Assembly (NCBI GenBank): GCA_017559995.1
Contig: JAFYPP010000099.1
Location: 1 to 53,018 of the forward strand
Source of the DNA: Clostridia bacterium
GTDB lineage: Bacteria; Bacillota; Clostridia; Oscillospirales; Butyricicoccaceae
Reading direction: 5' to 3'
DNA length: 53,018 nucleotides
Shown piece after piece: positions 24,726-33,297 of the stretch; positions within the stretch are counted from its first letter, which is position 1, and each line of letters opens with the position of its first letter. The notes beneath the pieces are model-generated. The model had not been told where the DNA came from, searched no databases, and was given only the letters and a program-made list of their open reading frames with translations. Made by a program: the position numbers and the translations under genes.

Positions 24726-26003
24726 ATGGATAAACTGCAGGAGGCCCGCCGGGCCATTTCGGCCATCGACGCCGAGATGGCGGAACTGTTCGTCCGCCGC
24801 ATGGAGGCGGTGGGGCAGGTGGCCCAATACAAACAGGAGCACGGTCTGCCCATCTTTGACGGCGCCCGGGAACGGGAAGTGCTGGAAAAGGGCGCCCGGC
24901 GGGTCACCGACCCGGCGCTGCGGGAGCATTACGCCCGCTTTTTGCAGAACAACATGGACGTTTCCAAGGACTATCAGCGTCGGCTGCTGGCCCATGACGC
25001 CCCCCTCCGCATGGAGCTGGGCAGCCGCAGCTATGACATCGTCATCCGCCGGGGCTGCCTGAAAGAGGCCGGGTCCCTGCTGGATCTGGACCGCAAGGTG
25101 TGCATCGTCACCGACCGCGGCGTGCCCGAAGGCTATGTCCGCACCCTGGCCGCCCAGTGCAAGGCGCCCGTCGTCGTCACCGTGGACGGGGGAGAGGCCA
25201 ACAAAACCATGGACACCGTAGCCGCCGTCTGCCGTGCCATGCTGGAGGCCGGCTTCACCCGCAGGGACTGCGTGGTGGCCGTGGGCGGCGGTCTGGTGGG
25301 CGATCTGGCGGGTTTTGCCGCCGCCTCCTTCCTGCGGGGCGTGGATTTTTACAACATTCCCACCACCCTTCTTGCCCAGGTGGACTCCTCCATCGGCGGC
25401 AAGACCGGCGTCAATCTGGCCGGCGTGAAAAACATGGTGGGCGCCTTCTGGCAGCCCCGCAAGGTGCTCATCGACCCCGACACTCTGGACACCCTGTCCC
25501 CCCGGCTGTACGCCGAGGGCATGGCCGAGGCCGTGAAGATGGCCCTCACTTCCGATGCCGCCTTTTTTACGGCGCTGGAGCAGGGCGGCCTGCCGGTGGA
25601 GCAGGTGCTGGAGGGCGCTCTGCGCATCAAAAAAACCGTGGTGGAGCAGGATGAGCGGGAGACCGGCCTGCGCAAGCTGCTGAACTTTGGCCATACCATC
25701 GGCCACGGCGTGGAAGCCGCCGCCGGCGGCGCTCTGTATCACGGCGAGTGCGTGGCGCTGGGCATGGTGCCCATGTGCGCCCCCGCTGTACGGGCACGGC
25801 TGCTGCCCCTGCTGGAAAAGCTGGGTCTGCCCACCCGCTGGGAGGGGGACAAGGCCGCCGCGTGGCAGGCCATGAGCCACGATAAAAAGAGCACGGCCTC
25901 CGGGTTTTCCGCCGTGTTCGTGGACCGGCCGGGAGAGGGCTGCGTCAAACAGGTAACCTTTGAAGAGATGAAAGCCATTTTGGAAGGAGCGTGGCAGGCG
26001 TGA
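24726..26003 (+). CDS. Chorismate mutase / 3-dehydroquinate synthase fusion
   Basis: 425 residues, two domains. About 1-90 is an AroQ-type chorismate mutase (LQEARRAISAIDAEMAEL, the helical ERR-type start; FVRRMEAVGQVAQYK). About 95-425 is AroB, with GGGLVGDLAGFAA, DSSIGGKTGVN, the metal-site segment LNFGHTIGH and HGECVALGM. The first and last common-pathway steps around chorismate are thus on one chain. The start is ATG 24726 behind AAAGGAG. It is first gene of the compact shikimate operon, and its stop overlaps the aroC start. Confidence 0.93.
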   Translation: MDKLQEARRAISAIDAEMAELFVRRMEAVGQVAQYKQEHGLPIFDGAREREVLEKGARRVTDPALREHYARFLQNNMDVSKDYQRRLLAHDAPLRMELGSRSYDIVIRRGCLKEAGSLLDLDRKVCIVTDRGVPEGYVRTLAAQCKAPVVVTVDGGEANKTMDTVAAVCRAMLEAGFTRRDCVVAVGGGLVGDLAGFAAASFLRGVDFYNIPTTLLAQVDSSIGGKTGVNLAGVKNMVGAFWQPRKVLIDPDTLDTLSPRLYAEGMAEAVKMALTSDAAFFTALEQGGLPVEQVLEGALRIKKTVVEQDERETGLRKLLNFGHTIGHGVEAAAGGALYHGECVALGMVPMCAPAVRARLLPLLEKLGLPTRWEGDKAAAWQAMSHDKKSTASGFSAVFVDRPGEGCVKQVTFEEMKAILEGAWQA

Positions 26004-27103
26004 AAAATACCTTCGGTCACAGTGTCGCCGTCACTCTGTTCGGTGAAAGCCACGGCGAGGCCATCGGCGCCGTGGTGGACGGTCTGGCCCCCGGCATCCC
26101 GGTGGACGAGGCCTTTATCGCCGCCCAGCTGGATCTGCGGCGGCCCTTTGGAAAGATCTCCACTCCCCGGCAGGAGGCCGACCCCTTCCGTATCGTCAGC
26201 GGCTGCTTTGCGGGCAGGACCACCGGCACGCCCCTCACCGTCCTCATCCCCAACGGGGACACCAAAAGCAAGGACTACAGCAAAACCAAAGATCTGGCCC
26301 GGCCCGGTCACGCCGACCTCACCGCCCAGATGAAATATCACGGGCATCAGGACTACCGGGGCGGCGGTCATTTTTCCGGCCGTGTCACCGCGGCGCTGGT
26401 AGCCGCCGGTGCCGTCGCCATTTGCGCCCTGGAGCGCAAGGGCATCCGCATCCGTTCCCACATCCGGGCCTGCGCCGGGGTGGAGGACCGGCCCTTTGCC
26501 GGGGAGCAAGCCGGCCTGCTGGCCGACTTTGACGCCCTGAAGGGCAGCCGCTTCCCCGTGCTGGACACCGCCGCCGGCGACGAGATGCAAAAGCGCATCC
26601 TGCGGGCTGCCGAAGAGCACGACAGTGTGGGCGGCGTGCTGGAGACCGCCGTCTGCGGTCTGCCTGCCGGTGTGGGCGAGCCCTGGTTCGACACGCTGGA
26701 GAGCCTTCTGGCCCATATGCTGTTCGCCGTCCCTGCCGTCAAGGGCGTGGAGTTCGGCGACGGCTTCGCGCTGGCCGGTATGCGGGGCAGCGCCGCCAAC
26801 GACCCCATCCGGGCGGAAAACGGCCGCTATATCACCGAGACCAACCGCAGCGGCGGCATCAACGGCGGCATTTCCAACGGGATGCCCGTGGTGTTCCGCT
26901 GTGCCTTCAAGCCCACCCCCTCCATCTTCCGGGAGCAGCGGACGGTGGATATGAACACGGGAGAAAACGCCAGCCTGTCCCTGGAGGGCCGTCACGACCC
27001 GGTGATCGTCCATCGGGCCGCCGTGGTGGTGGACAGCGTCACCGCTCTGGTGCTGTGCGACGCTCTGGCCCTGCGGTACGGCACCGACTGGCTGGCGGAA
27101 TAA
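26000..27103 (+). CDS. aroC: Chorismate synthase
   Basis: Converts 5-enolpyruvylshikimate 3-phosphate to chorismate with reduced FMN. It has 367 residues. The signature GESHGEAIGAVVDG is near the N-terminus, followed by RPGHADLT and YRGGGHFSGR; the C-terminal DPVIVHRA segment is present. The start is GTG 26000, overlapping the aroB stop (GTGA) and 11 bases from GGAAGGAG. The GTG at 25991 is too close to that site. It is the second gene of the aro operon. Confidence 0.95.
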   Translation: MKNTFGHSVAVTLFGESHGEAIGAVVDGLAPGIPVDEAFIAAQLDLRRPFGKISTPRQEADPFRIVSGCFAGRTTGTPLTVLIPNGDTKSKDYSKTKDLARPGHADLTAQMKYHGHQDYRGGGHFSGRVTAALVAAGAVAICALERKGIRIRSHIRACAGVEDRPFAGEQAGLLADFDALKGSRFPVLDTAAGDEMQKRILRAAEEHDSVGGVLETAVCGLPAGVGEPWFDTLESLLAHMLFAVPAVKGVEFGDGFALAGMRGSAANDPIRAENGRYITETNRSGGINGGISNGMPVVFRCAFKPTPSIFREQRTVDMNTGENASLSLEGRHDPVIVHRAAVVVDSVTALVLCDALALRYGTDWLAE

Positions 27104-27116
27104 GAAAGGAGGAGCT

Positions 27117-28349
27117 ATGGAATACGGTTTGATCGGCGAAAAGCTGCCCCACAGCTTTTCCAAGGAAATTCACGAAAAACTGGCCGGTTACGACTACCGG
27201 CTGCAGGAACTGACCCCTGCCCGGCTGCCCGCCTTTCTGGAAAAGCGGGACTTCAGGGGCATCAACGTCACCATTCCTTATAAGCAGGCCGTCATGCCCT
27301 ATCTGGATGAGATCGACCCCAAAGCCGCCGCCATCGGCGCGGTGAACACCATCGTCAACCGGGAGGGCAAGCTGTACGGCTACAACACCGACTACGACGG
27401 CATGGTGGCGCTGGTGCGCCACGCCGGCCTGTCGCTGACGGGCAAGACCGTGCTCATCCTGGGCACCGGCGGCACCTCCAAGACCGCCGTGGCGGTGGCA
27501 AAAGATCTGGGCGCCGCAGACGTGCGGCGGGTGAGCCGCACGGCGAAGGAGGACGCCATCTCCTATGAGGAGGCCCAGCGCCTGCCGGTGCAGATCCTCA
27601 TCAACACCACCCCCTCCGGTATGTATCCCGACCCCGACGGACAGCCCATGGACCTGTCCCGGTTCGGCTGGCTGGAGGGCGTGCTGGACGCCGTCTACAA
27701 CCCCCTGCGCACCCGTCTGGTGCTGCAGGCCCGCAACAACGGCGCCCGGGGCCAGAGCGGCCTGTATATGCTGGTGGCCCAGGCGGCCGCGGCGGCGGAG
27801 CTGTTTCTGGGCGAAAAACTGCCCGAGGGCGCCATGGACCGGGTCTATCGCCAGATCCACGGCGAAAAGCAGAACATCGTCCTCACCGGTATGCCCGGCA
27901 GCGGCAAAAGCACCGTGGCACGCATTCTGGCCCGGGAAATGGGCCGGGAGTTCGTGGACATGGACACCGAGATCATCCGTCTGGCCAAGCTGCCCATCTC
28001 CGAGATCTTCGCCCGAAAAGGCGAAGCCTATTTCCGTGATCTGGAGGCACAGGCGGTGGCGGAGGCTTCCCGGCGCACCGGTGTGGTCATCGCCACCGGC
28101 GGCGGCGCCATCCTCCGGGAGGAAAACGTCCGCCGTTTGCGGCAGAACGGCCGTCTGTATTTTCTCGACCGGCCGGTGGAGGACATCGCTCCCACCGACG
28201 ATCGCCCCCTGTCCCGTGACCGGGAGGCACTGCAGCAGCGCTACGAAGAGCGCTATACCCGTTACACCGTCACCGCCGACACCACCGTTCCCGTTCGCGG
28301 CAGCGCCGACGAAGTGGCCAAGGCCATCCGAGAGGAGTTTTTGATCTGA
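27117..28349 (+). CDS. Shikimate dehydrogenase / shikimate kinase fusion
   Basis: 410 residues. About 1-250 is AroE: GEKLPHSFSKEIH and NVTIPYK bind shikimate, and GTGGTSKT is the NADP site. About 252-410 is AroK, with P-loop GMPGSGKST at 258-266, D-M-D-T-E after it and GGGAILREENV. Both activities act in sequence on the same intermediate. The ATG at 27117 follows AAAGGAGGAG. The gene is directly followed by aroQ. Confidence 0.93.
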   Translation: MEYGLIGEKLPHSFSKEIHEKLAGYDYRLQELTPARLPAFLEKRDFRGINVTIPYKQAVMPYLDEIDPKAAAIGAVNTIVNREGKLYGYNTDYDGMVALVRHAGLSLTGKTVLILGTGGTSKTAVAVAKDLGAADVRRVSRTAKEDAISYEEAQRLPVQILINTTPSGMYPDPDGQPMDLSRFGWLEGVLDAVYNPLRTRLVLQARNNGARGQSGLYMLVAQAAAAAELFLGEKLPEGAMDRVYRQIHGEKQNIVLTGMPGSGKSTVARILAREMGREFVDMDTEIIRLAKLPISEIFARKGEAYFRDLEAQAVAEASRRTGVVIATGGGAILREENVRRLRQNGRLYFLDRPVEDIAPTDDRPLSRDREALQQRYEERYTRYTVTADTTVPVRGSADEVAKAIREEFLI

Positions 28350-28350
28350 T

Positions 28351-28794
28351 ATGAAACTGCTGGTCATCAACGGCCCCAATTTGAATATGCTGGGCATCCG
28401 GGAACCCCGGCATTACGGCACCGCCACCTATCAGCAGCTGGTGGACAAGGTGCGGGCCTATTGCGAACAAAAGGGCCACCAGGTGTCCTTTTTCCAGTCC
28501 AATCACGAAGGCGCGCTGGTGGATGCCATCCAGCAGGCCTATTTCGACAAGGTGGAGGGCATCGTCATCAACCCTGCCGCCTATACCCACACCAGCGTGG
28601 CCATTCTGGACGCCGTCAAGGCGGTGTCCATCCCCACGGTGGAGGTCCACCTGTCCAAGGTGGAGCAGCGGGAGGAGTTCCGTCAGGTGAGCTATATCCG
28701 TCAGGCCTGCATCGGCACGATTACCGGTCAGGGCATGGACGGCTATCTGCTGGCCGTAGACAAGTTGGAGGAATATTATGAAAGCCGTCATTAA
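28351..28794 (+). CDS. aroQ: 3-dehydroquinate dehydratase, type II
   Basis: 147 residues, typical of the dodecameric type II enzyme. NGPNLNMLGIREPRHYG holds the catalytic Arg and Tyr, NPAAYTHTS is the substrate loop, and EVHLSKVEQREEFR holds the catalytic His. It begins one base after the previous stop and overlaps aroA by 17 bases, so translation is tightly coupled. It dehydrates dehydroquinate made by the AroB domain. Confidence 0.96.
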   Translation: MKLLVINGPNLNMLGIREPRHYGTATYQQLVDKVRAYCEQKGHQVSFFQSNHEGALVDAIQQAYFDKVEGIVINPAAYTHTSVAILDAVKAVSIPTVEVHLSKVEQREEFRQVSYIRQACIGTITGQGMDGYLLAVDKLEEYYESRH

Positions 28795-29989
28795 ACCCAG
28801 TACCGCCCGGGGCGCCGTCGCCGCCCCTGCCAGCAAGAGCATGGGCCACCGCGCCCTCATCTGCGCCGGTCTGTCCGGCGGACCCTGCCGGGTGGAGGGC
28901 ATCCTCCCGTCGGAGGATATGCTGGCCACTCTGGACTGCCTGTCCGCCCTTGGGGTGGAATACGATTGGCAGGGGGACACTGTCACCCTGCGGGGCGGCA
29001 GCCCCTTCACCTCGCCCAAGGAGCCGGTCTGCTGCCGGGAGAGCGGCAGCACCCTGCGGTTTTTCGTGCCGCTGTTCCTGCTGGGCAAGCAGAAGGTCAC
29101 CCTCACCGGCAAGGGCCGGCTGCTGGAGCGGCCTCTGGAGGTCTACCAGAACCTGTGCCGGGAGCGCACCCTGCTCTTTGGCCGTGACGAGGACAAGCTG
29201 TATGTCCGCGGCCCCTTCCAGCCCGGTCTGTATACCGTCCCCGGCGACGTCAGCTCCCAGTTCGTTTCCGGCCTGCTGTTCGCCCTGCCCCTGCTGGAGG
29301 CGGGCAGCGTCATTTCCATCACTCCGCCGGTGGAGAGCCGCCCCTACATCGAGATGACCCGTCAGATCCAGAAGCTGTTCGGTGTGGAGTCGGTGTGGAC
29401 CGATGAAAATACCCTCCGGGTGTTCGGCGCCCAGGAGTATCAGCCCCGGGACGTTCGGGTGGAAGGCGACTGGAGCAACGCCGCCTTTTTGGAGGGCTTC
29501 AATCTGCTTGGCGGCGCCGTGCAGGTGGAAAACCTGATTGAAGATAGTTTACAGGGTGATAAAATCTACAGAGAGTATTATAAAATGCTGCAAAACGGCT
29601 GCCCCACCCTGGACATCAGCCAGTGTCCCGACCTGGGCCCGGTGCTGATGGCGCTGGCAGCGGCAGGAAACGGTGCCACCCTCACCGGCACCCGTCGGCT
29701 GGCCCTCAAGGAAAGCGACCGCGCCGCCGCCATGGCGGAGGAGCTGGCCAAACTGGGCGTGGCCTGCGTTGTGGGCGAGGACACCGTCACCGTCCCCGGC
29801 GGTCAGCTGAAGGCGCCCCAAGTGCCACTGGACGGTCACAACGACCACCGGGTGGTCATGGCGCTGACCCTGCTGCTCACCCGGGTGGGCGGCGAGATGG
29901 AGGGCGCCCAGGCGGTGGCCAAGAGCTTCCCCGGCTTTTTCGACAGCATCCGCTCCCTTGGCATTTCGGTGGAGACTCGCGAAAACTGA
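28778..29989 (+). CDS. aroA: 3-phosphoshikimate 1-carboxyvinyltransferase (EPSP synthase)
   Basis: 403 residues. The N-terminal PASKSMGHRALICAGLS binds shikimate 3-phosphate. CRESGSTLRFFVPLF takes the place of the usual LGNAGTA/TR segment, a form seen in clostridial AroA proteins. DGHNDHRVVMAL and the late KESDRAAAM complete the site. The ATG at 28778 lies inside aroQ with TTGGAGG upstream. It is the last gene of the operon. A DAHP synthase gene is not in the window. Confidence 0.95.
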   Translation: MKAVIKPSTARGAVAAPASKSMGHRALICAGLSGGPCRVEGILPSEDMLATLDCLSALGVEYDWQGDTVTLRGGSPFTSPKEPVCCRESGSTLRFFVPLFLLGKQKVTLTGKGRLLERPLEVYQNLCRERTLLFGRDEDKLYVRGPFQPGLYTVPGDVSSQFVSGLLFALPLLEAGSVISITPPVESRPYIEMTRQIQKLFGVESVWTDENTLRVFGAQEYQPRDVRVEGDWSNAAFLEGFNLLGGAVQVENLIEDSLQGDKIYREYYKMLQNGCPTLDISQCPDLGPVLMALAAAGNGATLTGTRRLALKESDRAAAMAEELAKLGVACVVGEDTVTVPGGQLKAPQVPLDGHNDHRVVMALTLLLTRVGGEMEGAQAVAKSFPGFFDSIRSLGISVETREN

Positions 29990-30020
29990 CGGCATCCGTG
30001 CCGAAAAACAAAAAAAGAAA

Positions 30021-30046
30021 AGCACCCCGTCGGGGGTGCTTTTTTC
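30021..30046 (+). terminator. Terminator of the shikimate operon
   Basis: AGCACCCC / GGGGTGCT stem, GTCG loop, A run left and T run right. It also serves the convergent DUF4288 gene. Confidence 0.9.
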
Positions 30047-30472
30047 TTATCGGACGTTGTTGGAGTGCTCCCAGCCTTCCATGATGTGGAGGGGGAACAG
30101 TTCGCCGGCATCGCAGGGTTCGTACTTGTCGGCGATGAGATCCTCGGCGTTGGTGCCCTTGGGCATCCGGTAGGTGGCGGTGCTTGCCACTGTGCCGTTG
30201 TGCAGGGTGGCCTGACGGATCTCGTCCACCTGCAGCCAGTCATAGAAGCGGTAGTAGACCATCTGGCCGTAGCGGTTCACATAGGTGTTGTCGTCCCGGC
30301 GGCAGCGCTCGGCGGCCCAGTCGGCGGCCTTCTGGGCGTCCTCGGCCTGTACCAGCATCAGCTTTTCCTCGTAAAACTCATCTCCGTGGTAGTGGGCGTC
30401 CAGCTTGGACTCCATGGGCTCGCCGTCCACGCGAGCGCAGTACAGGACCTTTACGGCGTACCAATTCAGCAT
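30047..30472 (-). CDS. DUF4288-like protein
   Basis: 141 residues. The N-terminal segment MLNWYAVKVLYCARVDGEP resembles DUF4288, small proteins of unknown role, and the rest is rich in aromatic and charged residues. It starts inside the end of the CatA-type gene (overlap of a few bases), so the two are co-translated. No signal peptide. Function is not known to me; the family assignment is by eye and moderate. Confidence 0.7.
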   Translation of the reverse strand: MLNWYAVKVLYCARVDGEPMESKLDAHYHGDEFYEEKLMLVQAEDAQKAADWAAERCRRDDNTYVNRYGQMVYYRFYDWLQVDEIRQATLHNGTVASTATYRMPKGTNAEDLIADKYEPCDAGELFPLHIMEGWEHSNNVR

Positions 30473-31104
30473 GATAAATTCCTCCAGTCGTGTTGTTCGA
30501 TAATCTGCCGCAGGTGCTCCACAAACTGTCCCACGTGGTATCCGTCACAGACGGCGTGGTGCACCTGGATGGCCAGGGGCAGGATCTTTTTGCCGTCCCG
30601 CTCCTCCCGCTTGCCCAGAGTGAAGATGGGCAGGGTGTGGCGGCGGCTGTCGTACAGATTCAGGGTAAAGGCGGTGAAATCCAGCCAGGGCGCCATGGAC
30701 ACGTCAAAGGTGTTGTCCGGCTGGCCGGCCTTGGGGAAGAGTTTTCCCGTGGTACCGTATCGGGCGATATCCTCCTCCACCCGTTGGGCGAACACGCCGT
30801 ATACCGGGTGGTACTCCGTCCAGATGGCGGAAAACCGCTTGCTCTCCGGGTCCAGCACGGTATAGGCCGGGTGCATTTGGTCGTGCACCCCCGGCACGCC
30901 GTCCTTCACGGCGGTGCGGAACTCCGGCACACGGTTGACGGCGGTGGTCAGCGCCCACAGCAGGGCGGGGTAGAGGGGCAGCCCCTCCAGCGCCGTCACG
31001 TCCAGCGGTACGGTGAGGGCATAGGTGCAGGGCACGGCGTCCATATAATGCTCGAAGTATTCCCGCCGCTCCCAGCGGGGCAGGTCGATGGGGCAAAAGG
31101 CCAC
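30466..31104 (-). CDS. CatA-type O-acetyltransferase (chloramphenicol acetyltransferase family)
   Basis: 212 residues, full length for CAT. The catalytic motif QVHHAVCDGYHVGQF is intact (His at 183). Other family blocks are RREYFEHYM at the N-terminus, PEFRTAV, FSAIWTEYHPVYG and PWLDFTAF. The start is GTG 31104-31102 behind AAAGGAGGTGG. Intact CatA proteins acetylate chloramphenicol, but chromosomal relatives may act on other small molecules. It shares a divergent promoter region with the small gene at 31210. Confidence 0.85.
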   Translation of the reverse strand: MAFCPIDLPRWERREYFEHYMDAVPCTYALTVPLDVTALEGLPLYPALLWALTTAVNRVPEFRTAVKDGVPGVHDQMHPAYTVLDPESKRFSAIWTEYHPVYGVFAQRVEEDIARYGTTGKLFPKAGQPDNTFDVSMAPWLDFTAFTLNLYDSRRHTLPIFTLGKREERDGKKILPLAIQVHHAVCDGYHVGQFVEHLRQIIEQHDWRNLSC

Positions 31105-31128
31105 GGGCCCACCTCCTTTATCCTTCTT

Positions 31129-31181
31129 ACTATAGCACGAACCCCTACCGGGTTGCAAGGTGCTTTTGAACATGATATAAT
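31129..31181. promoter_or_regulatory. Divergent promoters sharing one palindromic -35 box
   Basis: TTGCAA at 31153-31158 reads the same on both strands. To the right, 17 bp then TATAAT (31176-31181) drives the small gene and tig. To the left, 18 bp then TATAGT (31134-31129, minus) drives the CatA-type gene. Only one polymerase could use the box at a time. Confidence 0.75.
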
Positions 31182-31209
31182 CACACCATCAACCGAAAGG
31201 GGAAGAATT

Positions 31210-31398
31210 ATGCGATATCAGGTTTTGACCGACAAATACAGCGGCGGCGAGATGGTGAAGTTCTACGAGAGCGACGATCTGCAGGACGCCAAGGATTTTG
31301 CCATCCGTATGTGCTTTTTCAACGACTGCAAAGTGTCCGTGTTCGACGAAAAGGTGGACGAACTCATCCGGGATTTTGACGATCCCAAGCATCGCTGA
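31210..31398 (+). CDS. Small unknown protein ahead of the trigger factor gene
   Basis: 62 residues, highly charged, start MRYQVLTDKYSGGEMVKFYE, with two Cys in MCFFNDCKVSVFDE. A GAAAGGGGAAG site precedes the ATG, and a strong promoter is 30 bases upstream. It is 21 bases before the trigger factor gene and surely co-transcribed. I do not recognise a domain. Too little can be seen to suggest a function. Confidence 0.7.
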   Translation: MRYQVLTDKYSGGEMVKFYESDDLQDAKDFAIRMCFFNDCKVSVFDEKVDELIRDFDDPKHR

Positions 31399-31419
31399 AG
31401 GCAGGGGAGCGCGACCGTT

Positions 31420-32706
31420 ATGAACGATCTGCAGGTGGAAAAACTGCCCCACAGCATGGCAAAACTCACCGTGACCGTCAGCGCCGATGGCTTTGAGGCG
31501 GCCATGGAAGAGGTTTATGCCAAAAACAGAGATACCTATGACGTGCCCGGCTTTCCCAAGGGGGAAGTGCCCATGGACACGCTGGAAAAAATGTACGGTC
31601 CGGAGATGTTTTATCAGGAGGCCGCCGGCCTTTTGGTCAACCTCGCCTATCCCGAGGCCGAACGGCAGTGCGGCCTGACCATCGTCTCCACCCCGGAGAT
31701 CGAGGTGGTGCAGATGGAAAAGGGCAAGGATTTTATCTTTACCGAGACCTTTGCCGTCAAGCCCGAGGTGATCCTGGGTGCCTATCGGGGCATTGAGATC
31801 GCCGTGGAAGCGGCCACCGTCACCGACGAGGCCGTCCTGGCGGAGCTGGAGGCGGCGCAGAAGCAGAACGCCCGGACCGTGGACGCCGGTGACCGCCCCG
31901 TTCAGGTGGGCGACATCGTCAACATGGACTATTCGGGCAGCATCGACGGCGTGGTGTTCGAAGGGGGCACCGCCCAGGGCCAGACCCTGGAGATCGGCTC
32001 CCGTATGTTCATCCCCGGCTTTGAAGAGCAGATGGTGGGCCACCGTGTGGGCGAGTCCTTTGACGTGTCGGTGACCTTCCCGGAGCAGTACCACGCTCCC
32101 GAACTGGCAGGCAAGCCTGCGGTGTTCGCCGTCACGGTCCACGGCATTCAGGAAAAGCGGCTCATGCCTCTGGATGACGACTTCGCCAAAGCCGCCGGGT
32201 TCCCCACCCTCGCCGAGCTGAAGGCCGCCGTCAGGGCCGCGCTGGAGCAGCGGGCGGAGCAGCAGGCCCGGGCCGACCGGGAGGACGCCGTGCTGGAAGC
32301 CATCATCGCCGGCGCCCAAATGGACATTGCCGACGCCATGATCCAGACCCAGGCCGAAAGAATGTATCAGGAACTGGCCGAGCGTATGCGTGCCCAGGGT
32401 CTGGAGATGGAAGAGTACTTCCGGTACACCGGCACCACCAGAGAGGCCCTGGTGGAGCAGCATCTCCCCAAGGCGGAGCAGATGCTCCGGCAGCGGTTGG
32501 TGCTGGAGGCCGTCGCCCAGGCCGAGGGCATCACGGTCACCGAGGAAGAGTTTGAGGCGCAGGTGAAGAGCCAGAGCCAGGCCTACGGCATGAACGAGGA
32601 GCATTTCCGCAGCCTGCTCACCGACGCCGGTCTGGAGGCCATGCGGCAGGATCTCACGGTGCAGAAGGCGCTGGACTTTGTGGTGGAGGCCGCCAGCATC
32701 GGCTGA
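31420..32706 (+). CDS. tig: Trigger factor family chaperone with altered ribosome-binding loop
   Basis: 428 residues in the normal three-part layout: N-terminal domain, FKBP-type peptidyl-prolyl isomerase (about 150-235, VNMDYSGSIDGVVFEGG), and a long helical C-terminal chaperone domain. The loop that docks on ribosomal protein L23, GFRKGKVP in classical trigger factors, is GFPKGEVP here (residues 44-51), losing Arg and one Lys. It is not beside clpP-clpX as usual, but with a small unknown gene. It may be a second trigger factor or a ribosome-independent one. The AGGGGAG site fits the ATG. Confidence 0.88.
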   Translation: MNDLQVEKLPHSMAKLTVTVSADGFEAAMEEVYAKNRDTYDVPGFPKGEVPMDTLEKMYGPEMFYQEAAGLLVNLAYPEAERQCGLTIVSTPEIEVVQMEKGKDFIFTETFAVKPEVILGAYRGIEIAVEAATVTDEAVLAELEAAQKQNARTVDAGDRPVQVGDIVNMDYSGSIDGVVFEGGTAQGQTLEIGSRMFIPGFEEQMVGHRVGESFDVSVTFPEQYHAPELAGKPAVFAVTVHGIQEKRLMPLDDDFAKAAGFPTLAELKAAVRAALEQRAEQQARADREDAVLEAIIAGAQMDIADAMIQTQAERMYQELAERMRAQGLEMEEYFRYTGTTREALVEQHLPKAEQMLRQRLVLEAVAQAEGITVTEEEFEAQVKSQSQAYGMNEEHFRSLLTDAGLEAMRQDLTVQKALDFVVEAASIG

Positions 32707-32728
32707 TACAACGCGAACGAAACAAAAA

Positions 32729-32751
32729 AGCACCCCGTCGGGGTGCTTTTT
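32729..32751 (+). terminator. Bidirectional terminator between tig and the FTR-like gene
   Basis: GCACCCC / GGGGTGC stem with GTC loop and A/T runs on both sides; nearly the same sequence as the terminator at 30021. Confidence 0.9.
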
Positions 32752-32754
32752 GTA

Positions 32755-32955
32755 TTAGTCCTTGCTCTTGTAGTACAGCATACAGTGGCAGTATCCCTCA
32801 AACGCGGGGTCGGCCATCTGGGCCTTGAACTCCTCACAGATGCATTTGTACTCCTCTTTGCGCTCGAAGCGGCAGGGGCAGTAGCCGCCCTTTTTCTCCA
32901 GGCCCTCCCGGATCAGCCGCACCACTTCGGCGTCTTCATTCAGCCGAATGCTCAT
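32755..32955 (-). CDS. Ferredoxin-thioredoxin reductase catalytic-subunit-like protein
   Basis: 66 residues with three CxC pairs: CPC at 26-28, CIC at 38-40 and CHC at 56-58. This matches the Cys pattern of the catalytic beta subunit of ferredoxin-thioredoxin reductase, which binds a 4Fe-4S cluster beside a redox disulfide. It is shorter than plant-type proteins and no variable alpha subunit is nearby. The ATG at 32955-32953 overlaps the end of the thioredoxin gene. It could reduce that thioredoxin with ferredoxin electrons. Confidence 0.82.
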   Translation of the reverse strand: MSIRLNEDAEVVRLIREGLEKKGGYCPCRFERKEEYKCICEEFKAQMADPAFEGYCHCMLYYKSKD

Positions 32956-33271
32956 GCAGGCACTCCTCCAGGATCTGCTCGATCTCTGCCTTGGTGCGCA
33001 GGCCCACCACACGGCGGACGGCCTTGCCGCCCAGGAACACCATCAGGGTGGGGATGCTGGACACCTGATAACGGACGGCCAGCTCGAACTGCTCGTCCAC
33101 GTTGACCTTGCACACCTTGATGTCGGCGCGGGCGGCGCACAGTTCATCCACGATGGGGGCGATCATCTTGCAGGGGGCGCACCAGCTGGCCCAGAAATCC
33201 ACCAGCACGGGCTGCCGACAGTCCAGCACCTCGGCGGCAAAGGTATTGTTGGTAACCGACAACGGGGTCAT
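32936..33271 (-). CDS. Thioredoxin (WCAPC)
   Basis: 111 residues with the common-type active site W-C31-A-P-C34, cis-Pro segment SIPTLMVFLGG, and standard beta-alpha order. The ATG at 33271-33269 follows GGAGGAT. It lies between a MarR regulator and an FTR-like gene, apart from the NADPH-type trxB of the grd operon. It is therefore probably a ferredoxin-linked thioredoxin for redox stress. Compare trxA of the grd operon with its GCVPC site. Confidence 0.93.
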   Translation of the reverse strand: MTPLSVTNNTFAAEVLDCRQPVLVDFWASWCAPCKMIAPIVDELCAARADIKVCKVNVDEQFELAVRYQVSSIPTLMVFLGGKAVRRVVGLRTKAEIEQILEECLHEHSAE

Positions 33272-33297
33272 GGGTTATCCTCCTTCAAAGGTTTGGT

